A stretch of 22,896 bases of DNA from an uncultured Oscillospiraceae bacterium. Lineage in GTDB: Bacteria > Bacillota > Clostridia > Oscillospirales > Oscillospiraceae. Where the stretch lies: contig CAJUAC010000047.1 in assembly GCA_910583885.1 (NCBI GenBank), forward strand, positions 1 through 22,896. Reading direction: 5' to 3'. The position numbers were made by a program, and so were the translations under genes. The notes beneath the pieces are model-generated. The model was given only the letters and a program-made list of their open reading frames with translations. It was not told the origin of the DNA and did not search any database. Each line of letters opens with the position of its first letter. Positions within the stretch are counted from its first letter, which is position 1. This document shows, piece after piece, positions 1 through 6,024 of this stretch.

Positions 1-10
1 ATTAGAACAG

Positions 11-30
11 CCGGACCCGTCGGTCCGACT
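11..30. other. GC-rich inverted repeat at window edge
   Basis: CGGACC at 12-17 pairs with GGTCCG at 22-27 around a 4-nt loop. It lies upstream of the yceD promoter and may belong to the terminator of a gene outside the window, but no clean T-run follows, so this is only a hairpin. Confidence 0.3.
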
Positions 31-80
31 GTCCATTTTCATATTAAAACTTGCCAAGCATAAATTTTGTGAAAAAATGT

Positions 81-109
81 TTGACAATCCGGCCCGTATC
101 CTCTATAAT
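81..109 (+). promoter_or_regulatory. Sigma-A promoter for yceD-rpmF
   Basis: Perfect consensus -35 TTGACA (81-86) and -10 TATAAT (104-109) are separated by exactly 17 bp. Transcription would start near 116. This excludes the ATG at 77 as the yceD start and supports the ATG at 137. Confidence 0.9.
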
Positions 110-136
110 GTAACTCGTGTCTTTGTGAGGTGTGCC

Positions 137-643
137 ATGCTTGTAAATGTACAAAAGATCATCAACGCCCCTGGAGAACGGATCGATTTCCAGTTCGAGC
201 TGGATCTGTCCGATGTGGACTTCAGCGGCCTGTATCCCGCCCAAAAACCAGTGGTGGTAACTGGCGATGTGCGGAATACTGCGGGGATGCTGCTTTTGCA
301 GTTTACGGCCAGCACAGTCCTCCAATCCGTCTGTGACCGCTGCCTGAAGCCGTTTGACAACCCGAAGAGCGTCCAGTGCGAGTATATGCTGGCGGAGGAG
401 CTCTCCGACGAACGGAACGACGATATTATCCTGCTGGAGGATGGTGTTGTGGATGTGGGCGATTTGGCCCGGACAGCGTTTATCCTGGAGATGGATACAA
501 AGACCCTTTGTTCAGAGGACTGCAAGGGGATCTGCCCCGGCTGCGGCGTCAACCTCAACCAAGGGAGCTGCACCTGTAAAAAGGAAGTGGACCCCCGGTT
601 GGCGGTGCTGGCCAGCCTTCTGGAGAAGGACACCGGCAAGTAA
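137..643 (+). CDS. yceD: YceD/DUF177 family protein
   Basis: A 168-residue DUF177 (YceD) protein. The family sits next to rpmF across bacteria and is linked to 23S rRNA or ribosome assembly; its precise reaction is unknown. The sequence shows the usual Cys pair (C66, C69) after the N-terminal half and a Cys-rich C-terminal segment (C125, C129, C133, C136, then C145 and C147) that looks metal-binding. An in-frame ATG exists at 77, but it lies upstream of the promoter. The ATG at 137 has a GAGGTG ribosome site just before it and is preferred. rpmF follows after 32 bases, so the two are almost certainly co-transcribed. Identification is from the Cys pattern and the rpmF neighbour. Confidence 0.9.
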   Translation: MLVNVQKIINAPGERIDFQFELDLSDVDFSGLYPAQKPVVVTGDVRNTAGMLLLQFTASTVLQSVCDRCLKPFDNPKSVQCEYMLAEELSDERNDDIILLEDGVVDVGDLARTAFILEMDTKTLCSEDCKGICPGCGVNLNQGSCTCKKEVDPRLAVLASLLEKDTGK

Positions 644-675
644 AAAACAAATTCAGATATATAGGAGGTGTCATC

Positions 676-864
676 ATGGCAGTCCCCAAGGGTAAAGTTT
701 CTAAGGCAAGACGTGACAAGCGCCGCAGCTCCGTGTGGAAGCTGAAGGCTCCCGGTCTGACCCCTTGCCCCAAGTGCGGCGCGATGCGCCTGCCCCACAG
801 GATGTGTCCCGAGTGCGGTACTTACAATGGCCGTCAGGTCAAGAGCGCCGCGACCGAGGAGTAA
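676..864 (+). CDS. rpmF: 50S ribosomal protein L32
   Basis: A 62-residue L32, a component of the large ribosomal subunit. The N-terminus MAVPKGKVSKARRDKRR is characteristic. Four cysteines (C31, C34, C44, C47) form an intact zinc ribbon, so this is the zinc-containing (C+) paralogue form rather than the Cys-free form some bacteria use under zinc starvation. TAGGAGGTG lies at good distance before the ATG. It is second in the yceD operon and is followed immediately by a strong terminator. Confidence 0.97.
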   Translation: MAVPKGKVSKARRDKRRSSVWKLKAPGLTPCPKCGAMRLPHRMCPECGTYNGRQVKSAATEE

Positions 865-884
865 TCCTCTCCCCCAAAATGGAC

Positions 885-915
885 AAAGGCGGAGGCTGGT
901 AGCCTCCGCCTTTTT
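885..915 (+). terminator. Intrinsic terminator after rpmF
   Basis: A 13-bp stem (885-897 with 901-913), 3-nt loop GGT, GC-rich base, running into TTTTT at 911-915. It ends the yceD-rpmF operon. Confidence 0.92.
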
Positions 916-947
916 GCACTCCAATCACTTAACAAGGAGGCGCTGTG

Positions 948-1029
948 ATGCGGGAGACGCAGCGGCTGACCAGCACAGAGTGGAAGGTCTGCGGGTACCT
1001 ATGAAGATGCGCCTATGACCATCCCGCAA
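948..1029 (+). pseudogene. Relic of a BlaI/MecI-type repressor N-terminus
   Basis: AAGGAGG (934-940) sits 7 nt before an ATG at 948 that opens an 18-codon frame, MRETQRLTSTEWKVCGYL, then stops at 1002. The segment RLTSTEWKV matches the start of the penicillinase-repressor family, which typically reads LTxxEWxVMxxLW. Reading on from 1003 in another frame gives EDAPMTI, the expected next residues of that family (WExxPxTI). A 2-nt deletion in the Trp codon at about 1002 would explain the break. Homology stops near 1029, so most of the gene is gone. The family call rests on about 24 residues. An alternative is a chance small ORF or leader peptide. Confidence 0.45.
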
Positions 1030-1088
1030 CCTCCTGCTGACAAAAGAAAGTATTTCCAACCTGTAACCAGATGGATAAGGAGACTGAC

Positions 1089-1877
1089 ATGAGAAAGAAA
1101 TTTTTGAAGGCCGCTATTTCCTGCGCTCTGGTGTGCCTGCTGACCGCCTGCGGCGTGGCCGGTAATGCCGAGCCCATACCAGAAAAGGAAGCCCCGGTAC
1201 CAGCAGATGCCGAAGAGCCGGAGATTCCAACAGCACCACTGGACGAGAAACCTGCACCTGAGCTCCCACCGCAGACTGAGGAATCCCCACCCCTGTACCG
1301 GAGTATATTCCAAACCATTTTGGAGGATGCGCTGGCCCAGTGCGACCCGGAGCTGGAGCATTTCTTTGCCGTCTGTGATGTGGATAAGGACGGCTCAGAT
1401 GAGCTGATTGTGGAGTGGACGCCCACTGACGGCATCGCCTCATCCTGGATGACGCATGTCTACAACCATAGTGGTTTAGAGGAATTCAGCTGCTACGGCC
1501 GCCCGGTGTTCTATGGCAGCTGCCTGGAAGCGCCGCGCTCCCACAGCCAAGGGCGGTCTGGGGACCGGCTTTGGCCCTACGATCTATACGAGGTCAATGA
1601 TCTCTACGTGTGGGCCGGCAGTGTGGAGGGCTGGGATTGCACGCTGGCAGATGGCGCAGACTGGATGGAGATCCCCTTCCCGGAGGAGGCTGATACGGAT
1701 GGCGACGGATATGTATACTACATCCTCACAGACAGGGACGGTTATGCCCCCTTCGCCGATCCTGTAGACAACGCAGCCTATGAGGCATGGCGAGAGCTCT
1801 ATACTGGCGGCGCGGCCGCCATCGACGTCCCCTACCAGCCGCTGACAGCAGAACATATTGCCAGTTTGCAGTTATAG
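1089..1877 (+). CDS. Putative lipoprotein with Asp-rich loops, function unknown
   Basis: A 262-residue predicted lipoprotein that I do not recognise. A charged MRKKFLK start and hydrophobic stretch lead to a lipobox LLTAC with the lipidated Cys at C21, so it should be exported and anchored to the outer face of the membrane. Residues 22-68 are Pro/Glu-rich and look like a flexible spacer. The rest is a globular acidic domain with two EF-hand or FG-GAP-like loops: DVDKDG at 97-102 and DTDGDG at 202-207, which could bind calcium. An in-frame ATG at 1071 exists, but AAGGAG at 1076-1081 is well placed for the ATG at 1089. It is followed by a separately promoted SleB-type hydrolase gene. Partners and substrate cannot be inferred. 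Confidence 0.8.
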   Translation: MRKKFLKAAISCALVCLLTACGVAGNAEPIPEKEAPVPADAEEPEIPTAPLDEKPAPELPPQTEESPPLYRSIFQTILEDALAQCDPELEHFFAVCDVDKDGSDELIVEWTPTDGIASSWMTHVYNHSGLEEFSCYGRPVFYGSCLEAPRSHSQGRSGDRLWPYDLYEVNDLYVWAGSVEGWDCTLADGADWMEIPFPEEADTDGDGYVYYILTDRDGYAPFADPVDNAAYEAWRELYTGGAAAIDVPYQPLTAEHIASLQL

Positions 1878-1896
1878 GATTCCCAATATTTACAGC

Positions 1897-1925
1897 TTGC
1901 GTCCTGCCCTCCGCTCCGCTATACT
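1897..1925 (+). promoter_or_regulatory. Probable sigma-A promoter for the SleB-type hydrolase gene
   Basis: TTGCGT (1897-1902) and TATACT (1920-1925) are 17 bp apart, 48 bases before the hydrolase ATG. The -10 is good and the -35 is weak. Confidence 0.55.
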
Positions 1926-1972
1926 GTTTGCCGGGAGAAAACCTCCCCAAACAGGAAAGGAGCAAATCCGAT

Positions 1973-2764
1973 ATGAAAGGAATGTCCCTGATCTGTCTGC
2001 TCGCCGCCATCCTGCTGCTCAGCCAGACTGCCCAGGCACGGGAACTGTGTGTCACCATAGACGGCACGGAGCTGCCCGGCGACGCTTTCGCCGTGGACGG
2101 TACTGCCTATGTCCCTCTGACGCCTTTTCTGGACGCCCTAGGCGGCTGGGAGGCCGTTTGGGATCACCACACCCGCACCGCTACTGCGGACACCGGGCTG
2201 TTTTCCCTTGCTGTCCCGGCCCAGCAGAGCCAAGTACTGGCCGACGGCTTTGCCTATGACACCGGCAATGCCACGATCCTTTATCGCGGCAGTACATATG
2301 TGCCCCTGCGGAGCATGGCAAACCTGCTGGGGGCGGACGTGGACTTTGTGGACTGGGACAGCCCTGTGGCTGTCTCCACTGGAGAGGAAACCGCCTACAC
2401 GGAGGAGGATCTGTACTGGCTCAGCCGCATCATCAGCGCCGAGAGCCAGGGGGAGAGCCTGCGGGGCCAGGTTGCCGTGGGCAACGTAATCCTCAACCGG
2501 GCCGCCTCTGCGGAGTTTCCCAACTCCATCAAAGCCGTCATCTTCGATCGAAAGGATGCCGTGCAGTTTGAGCCTGTTGCCAGCGGCACGATCTACGACG
2601 AACCCACCGAGCAGAGCGTACTGGCCGCCCGGCTGGCCCTCAATGGCACCAACGCTGTGGGCGATTGCCTGTACTTTTTTAACCCATCCATTTCCCAGGG
2701 CCGCTGGGTACGGCAGAATCGGGCCTACTTCGGCTCAATCGGCTGCCATGCGTTCTATCAATAG
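1973..2764 (+). CDS. Secreted cell wall hydrolase: stalk domain plus SleB domain
   Basis: A 263-residue exported protein. Residues 1-22 form a signal peptide ending near AQA. Residues 24-135 look like a copper amine oxidase N-terminal (stalk) domain, with its typical VDGTAYVPLTPFLDALGG and YRGSTYVPLRSMANLLGA repeats. Residues 147-263 match the SleB/CwlJ hydrolase family (PF07486): the SAESQGE motif carries the likely catalytic Glu (E157), followed by GQVAVGNVILNR and a LYFFNP core. SleB enzymes cleave peptidoglycan, classically spore cortex during germination, but many clostridial paralogues act elsewhere. AGGAAAGGAG lies about 10 nt before ATG 1973; longer in-frame starts would overlap the lipoprotein gene and the promoter. 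The stalk domain suggests wall anchoring or substrate binding. It should not be called SleB itself without comparison. Confidence 0.88.
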   Translation: MKGMSLICLLAAILLLSQTAQARELCVTIDGTELPGDAFAVDGTAYVPLTPFLDALGGWEAVWDHHTRTATADTGLFSLAVPAQQSQVLADGFAYDTGNATILYRGSTYVPLRSMANLLGADVDFVDWDSPVAVSTGEETAYTEEDLYWLSRIISAESQGESLRGQVAVGNVILNRAASAEFPNSIKAVIFDRKDAVQFEPVASGTIYDEPTEQSVLAARLALNGTNAVGDCLYFFNPSISQGRWVRQNRAYFGSIGCHAFYQ

Positions 2765-2767
2765 CGT

Positions 2768-2806
2768 GTTCCGCCCTCTGCCGGTGGCAGAGGGCGGCGC
2801 TTTTTC
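2768..2806 (+). terminator. Intrinsic terminator after the SleB-type gene
   Basis: A perfect 12-bp stem (2771-2782 with 2786-2797), 3-nt loop GGT, then CGC and TTTTT. It separates the hydrolase from the molybdenum-cofactor operon. Confidence 0.9.
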
Positions 2807-2827
2807 CTCCCCAGCTGCTTTCCCATC

Positions 2828-2856
2828 TTGCAAGTATACCCGCCGCCTGCTATAAT
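2828..2856 (+). promoter_or_regulatory. Sigma-A promoter for moaC operon
   Basis: TTGCAA (2828-2833) and perfect TATAAT (2851-2856) are 17 bp apart, giving a start near 2863 and a short leader of about 27 bases. No room is left for a molybdenum-cofactor riboswitch in the leader. Confidence 0.85.
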
Positions 2857-2889
2857 ACGAATCACAGTTGCAAAGGAGGTGGATACCGG

Positions 2890-3372
2890 ATGGAGGATTT
2901 CTCGCATTTCAACGGGCAGGGCCGGGCTAAGATGGTGGATGTAGGCAGGAAGGCCCCCTCCCGCCGCACGGCTATGGCAGGAGCCCGCGTATTCGTCAAC
3001 CGGGAGACCCTTGCCCTGATCCGCAGCGGTGGGATCACAAAGGGGGACGTGCTGGCCGTCGCACAGGTGGCTGGCATCATGGGAGCGAAGCGCACGCCGG
3101 AGCTGATCCCCATGTGCCATCCGGTGCCGGTGGATGGCATCGACCTGTCCCTAACGCTGGATGAAGCGCGCTGCTGTGTGGAGATCATTGCAGCCGTCAC
3201 CTGTGACGGGCGGACTGGCGTAGAGATGGAGGCGCTGACCGCAGCATCCACTGCCGCTCTGACGGTCTACGACATGTGCAAGGCCATACAGCGGGATATC
3301 GTGATCTCCGACATCCGGCTGCTGGAGAAGACCGGCGGTATCCACGGCGATTTCCAACGGGAGGAGGATTGA
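2890..3372 (+). CDS. moaC: Cyclic pyranopterin monophosphate synthase MoaC
   Basis: A 160-residue MoaC. With MoaA it converts GTP to cyclic pyranopterin monophosphate, the first committed step of molybdenum cofactor synthesis, in the cytoplasm. Length matches the family (about 160). The signature motifs are present: K-MVDVG near residue 15, LIPMCHPVPV carrying the conserved His, and GVEMEALTAASTAALTVYDMCKAI carrying the conserved Glu, Asp and Lys of the active site. AAGGAGGT lies 9 nt before the ATG. The next gene starts 1 base after the stop, so the two are co-translated. moaA is not in the window and must lie elsewhere if the pathway is complete. Confidence 0.96.
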   Translation: MEDFSHFNGQGRAKMVDVGRKAPSRRTAMAGARVFVNRETLALIRSGGITKGDVLAVAQVAGIMGAKRTPELIPMCHPVPVDGIDLSLTLDEARCCVEIIAAVTCDGRTGVEMEALTAASTAALTVYDMCKAIQRDIVISDIRLLEKTGGIHGDFQREED

Positions 3373-3373
3373 T

Positions 3374-4261
3374 ATGGGCTATACAGCAGCAGTCATCACT
3401 GTCAGTGACAAAGGCGCCCGCGGGGAGCGGGTGGATACCAGCGGCCCCGCCCTGTGCGCCCTGCTGGAGGAAGACGGCTGGGAGGTGGCCTACACTGCCA
3501 TCATCCCTGACGGGCTGGAGCCGGTCCAGGCCGCGCTGGCCGACTGCGCGGACCGGCGGGAGATACAGCTTGTCCTGACCACCGGCGGCACCGGCTTTTC
3601 CCCCCGGGATCTGACCCCAGAGGCCACCTTGTCGGTGGTAGAACGGGAGACGCCGGGCATCCCGGAGGCTATGCGGGCGGAGAGTATGCGGATCACCCCC
3701 CGGGGATGCCTCTCCCGCTCCGCCGCCGGAATCCGTGGCAGGACGCTGATTGTCAACCTCCCCGGCAGTGAAAAAGCCGCCAGGGAAAATTTTTTGGCAG
3801 TACGGGAGGCCATCCGGCACGGTGTCGATATGCTGCTCTCCGGCGGCTCGGCCGGCTGCGCACATCCCCCTGTTAAAGAAGCAGCCCCCTCCATGGACCA
3901 GTGGCTGCGGGAGGCCAAGGCCAGCCCCGACGCGGCAAAGATCGGGATGTATCTCACCCACAACGGTGTTGTCCGGGAGACCTCAAAAGCGGCCCTCTGG
4001 AGCGGCACCGGCAGCGCCCCGGTGCGGGGGATGCGCTTCTCCTATGATAGGGAAAAGGTGGAGGCGGCTATCCATGCGGCCCGCCAGCTGGAGGGGATCT
4101 ATTTCGTCAAAGCCTGGCTCAACGAAGGGGATCTGCTCGTTGGCGATGACATCATGCGCGTCCTCATTGGCGGGGATATCCGCCCCCATGTGACAGAAGC
4201 CCTCCAGTCCTTCGTTGGGGAACTCAAATCCCACTGCGTTACAGAGGAGGAGTGGTTCTGA
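3374..4261 (+). CDS. MogA/MoaB-type adenylyltransferase fused to a MoaE-like domain
   Basis: A 295-residue two-domain protein. Residues 1-163 are a MogA/MoaB domain that adenylates molybdopterin; the motif TTGGTGFSPRDLTPEAT (69-85) is diagnostic, and NLPGSEKAA (128-136) is also typical. Residues 164-186 are a linker. Residues 187-295 resemble the large subunit of molybdopterin synthase (MoaE): HNGVVRE (197-202) fits its GAVVxFxGxVR region, WLNEGDLLVGDDIM its GELxxGDxIV strand, GGDIRPHVTEAL its HR-AF region, and LKSHCV its LK-xxxP tail. The first Lys of that tail (K285) is kept, but the second Lys of E. coli MoaE is not seen. A MoaD partner is absent from the window. The start sits in the stop region of moaC with GGAGGAGG upstream. 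The N-terminal call is firm. The MoaE-like call is by pattern only. Confidence 0.85.
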   Translation: MGYTAAVITVSDKGARGERVDTSGPALCALLEEDGWEVAYTAIIPDGLEPVQAALADCADRREIQLVLTTGGTGFSPRDLTPEATLSVVERETPGIPEAMRAESMRITPRGCLSRSAAGIRGRTLIVNLPGSEKAARENFLAVREAIRHGVDMLLSGGSAGCAHPPVKEAAPSMDQWLREAKASPDAAKIGMYLTHNGVVRETSKAALWSGTGSAPVRGMRFSYDREKVEAAIHAARQLEGIYFVKAWLNEGDLLVGDDIMRVLIGGDIRPHVTEALQSFVGELKSHCVTEEEWF

Positions 4262-4280
4262 GGGCCCGTCCTGACCAAGC

Positions 4281-4320
4281 AGCCCGCCTGCACCGGATCA
4301 TCCGGCGCAGGCGGGCTGTT
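4281..4320. terminator. Probable bidirectional terminator between convergent genes
   Basis: An 11-bp GC-rich stem (4281-4291 with 4307-4317) encloses a second CCGGA/TCCGG stem. It lies between the moaC operon and the convergent amidotransferase gene. The T-runs are short on both sides, so efficiency is uncertain. Confidence 0.5.
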
Positions 4321-4355
4321 CGTGCTACCGGCGCAATACTGCACCGTTTGGCTTT

Positions 4356-5072
4356 TCATTGAATGCCGCTCCCGCAGCTATGTACAAACGCATCAAAAAT
4401 CCGCTGGCTGTTTACGTCTGCCTTCCGGAAAAATTCTGGATGCCACTGCACTGCCCAGGCAAAACGCATCTCCGGCATATAGGCCGCCTCAACGAGGCCA
4501 TCCGGGGCGGATGCCATCACCTTGAGGCGGGGGCTCAGCTCCTTTACCCCCTGGTGATGGCAGCTGTTCACACCGATCTCCCCGGTATGCAGGAGCTCCC
4601 GCAGCGGCGTCCCTGCTGCAAGGGATACCTCATGGGCAGCCCGGTCATAGGGGGCGTCCATGTGGTGTCCGCACGCCGAGGGCCGCTGGGTAGGCAGATC
4701 CTGATACAGCGTGCCGCCCAGGGCAGCGTTGATGAATTGCAGCCCACGGCAGATCCCCAAAATAGATTTCCCCTGCCCAATCGCCGCCATTAGCAGCGGG
4801 CGCTCCATCCGGTCCCGGGCGGGGCAGACCTCTCCACAAACCGGCAGGGGCTCCTCCCCATAGGCCTCTGGTGACACATCGTGCCCCCCGGTAAACAGGA
4901 AGCCATCACACAGCCCCGTGATCACTGCGATGTCCTCCGCCCCATCTGTCAGCGGCAGCATCACAGGAAGCCCGCCCGCCGCCTGGATCCCCTCCATATA
5001 TGCGGGCAGCATCCACAGGCTCTCCCGGCCAGCGTCTACCAGTGGCACAATCCCAATCACTGCTTTTTTCAT
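4356..5072 (-). CDS. Class-I glutamine amidotransferase-like hydrolase (peptidase C26 / PuuD family)
   Basis: A 238-residue member of the class-I glutamine amidotransferase fold, closest in pattern to gamma-glutamyl-GABA hydrolase (PuuD) and peptidase C26 proteins. The oxyanion strand reads DGFLFTGGHDVSP (56-68). The nucleophile elbow GICRGLQ holds Cys108. The remaining triad is His211 and Glu213 in VQWHPE. NSCHHQGVKEL (169-179) is the typical family motif. It presumably cleaves a gamma-glutamyl amide, but the substrate cannot be read from sequence. AGAGGAGG lies upstream of the ATG. The stop of thiT is only 52 bases upstream with no terminator between, so it probably belongs to the TPP-riboswitch transcript. 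Confidence 0.88.
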   Translation of the reverse strand: MKKAVIGIVPLVDAGRESLWMLPAYMEGIQAAGGLPVMLPLTDGAEDIAVITGLCDGFLFTGGHDVSPEAYGEEPLPVCGEVCPARDRMERPLLMAAIGQGKSILGICRGLQFINAALGGTLYQDLPTQRPSACGHHMDAPYDRAAHEVSLAAGTPLRELLHTGEIGVNSCHHQGVKELSPRLKVMASAPDGLVEAAYMPEMRFAWAVQWHPEFFRKADVNSQRIFDAFVHSCGSGIQ

Positions 5073-5124
5073 CGTTTTCCTCCTCTTCCCTACCCCGGCA
5101 GCCTCCGCATACCGGCCCGCCTCT

Positions 5125-5706
5125 CTACGGTTTCGGGGCGGATACAGGGGAAGCCAGATCCTGGGCCAGGATATATTTTTTCAAGGGCGCATACAGCACC
5201 CCCGCTAAGGCCAGCGCCAGAATGGTATTGGGCAGCATATAGGAGCCATTATAGACCAGGGAGTAAAAGGATGGGTCGGTTAAGGTCATCCCCAACACCT
5301 CCGTAGGCGCGATAATCTTGTAGATGGTGATGCCACTGACATAGTGGACGGCAAACCGGCAGGTACACCCCACGACGGTCCCCACAAAGATCCCCCATGG
5401 TTTCCCCCGGAAAAGGCCCGCAAGCCCCAAGGGGGTGAAGGCCATCAGGTAGTCCAGCAGCATGGACTGCCACCCCCAGGCATAAGCGCCGTCAAAGATC
5501 AGCTGAAGCAGGCCAAAGGCAAAGCTGGCCAGCAGACCAGGCTTGACCCCCCACCGTATGGCGAAAAGGATCAACGGGAACATGGCAGGGGTCAGGCTCC
5601 CCCCGTTGGGCAGCTGCATCAGCTTGACGTAGCTGAGGGCTTGGGCCAGGGCCACCAGGATGGCGGCCTCACACAGGCAGCGGATACTCATTGCTTTCTT
5701 GGACAT
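5125..5706 (-). CDS. thiT: Thiamine transporter substrate-binding subunit ThiT (ECF S component)
   Basis: A 193-residue membrane protein of the ThiT (YuaJ) family, the thiamine-binding S component that docks on the shared ECF module (EcfA, EcfA', EcfT), which is not encoded here. It shows about six hydrophobic segments, PNGGSLTPAMFPLILFAIRWG near residues 35-55, WQSMLLDYLMAFTPLGLAGL (the acidic-Tyr pair expected to contact thiamine), HYVSGITIY, and NGSYMLP. The ATG at 5706 has AGGAGG upstream. A longer in-frame start at 5784 would fall inside the riboswitch terminator and is rejected. The TPP riboswitch directly upstream supports thiamine as the substrate. Confidence 0.95.
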   Translation of the reverse strand: MSKKAMSIRCLCEAAILVALAQALSYVKLMQLPNGGSLTPAMFPLILFAIRWGVKPGLLASFAFGLLQLIFDGAYAWGWQSMLLDYLMAFTPLGLAGLFRGKPWGIFVGTVVGCTCRFAVHYVSGITIYKIIAPTEVLGMTLTDPSFYSLVYNGSYMLPNTILALALAGVLYAPLKKYILAQDLASPVSAPKP

Positions 5707-5747
5707 GGCTGTTTCCTCCTTCAAATAAGGCGGGAACGCCAGCGGGC

Positions 5748-5782
5748 AAAAAACGTATGCCCGCAGACGCAGACATACGTTC
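5748..5782 (-). terminator. Riboswitch expression-platform terminator upstream of thiT
   Basis: On the - strand AACGTATG (5781-5774) pairs with CATACGTT (5759-5752), ending in TTTTTT. It lies between the TPP aptamer and the thiT start, as expected for transcription attenuation when TPP is bound. Confidence 0.85.
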
Positions 5783-5799
5783 ATAGAGCCATATGAAAT

Positions 5800-5891
5800 C
5801 GCATTCCTACGCCGGCATTACCCGGATCAGGTTCGAGGGACCGGACGGCATTGCGTCTCATCTCAGCCGGCGTGCGCCAGCGCCCCTTGGA
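5800..5891 (-). ncRNA. TPP riboswitch (THI element)
   Basis: Read on the - strand the sequence carries the conserved THI-box blocks in order: GGGGCGC, GGCTGAGATGAGA, TCGAACCTGATCCGGGTAAT and GCCGGCGTAGGAA. These are the pyrimidine-sensing and diphosphate-sensing helices of the TPP aptamer. A terminator follows, then thiT. High TPP should stop transcription of thiT and of the amidotransferase gene behind it. Confidence 0.96.
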
Positions 5892-5901
5892 TTATGGCAA
5901 C

Positions 5902-5930
5902 AGTATAGCAGTCCCCGCTCCACCTGTCAA
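5902..5930 (-). promoter_or_regulatory. Sigma-A promoter for the TPP riboswitch-thiT operon
   Basis: On the - strand perfect TTGACA (5930-5925) and TATACT (5907-5902) are 17 bp apart. The start falls near 5895, a few bases before the aptamer. Confidence 0.9.
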
Positions 5931-5987
5931 GGAAAAACGGAAATTTTGTGGAAACAGATGCTTTTTGCACCTATCAAGAGGGGCAGG

Positions 5988-6017
5988 GGCTGGCACAGCG
6001 CATATGCTGTGCCAGCC
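5988..6017. other. Strong hairpin just after spoIVB
   Basis: A perfect 12-bp stem (5988-5999 with 6006-6017) begins 7 bases past the spoIVB stop. No T-run follows on the - strand, so it is either a weak terminator or an mRNA 3'-stabilising hairpin that separates spoIVB from the thiT promoter. Confidence 0.55.
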
Positions 6018-6024
6018 TCCACCT

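Noticed and set aside
77..136. An upstream ATG extension of yceD
   Set aside because: The ATG at 77 precedes the -35 box at 81, so it cannot be on the transcript from that promoter.
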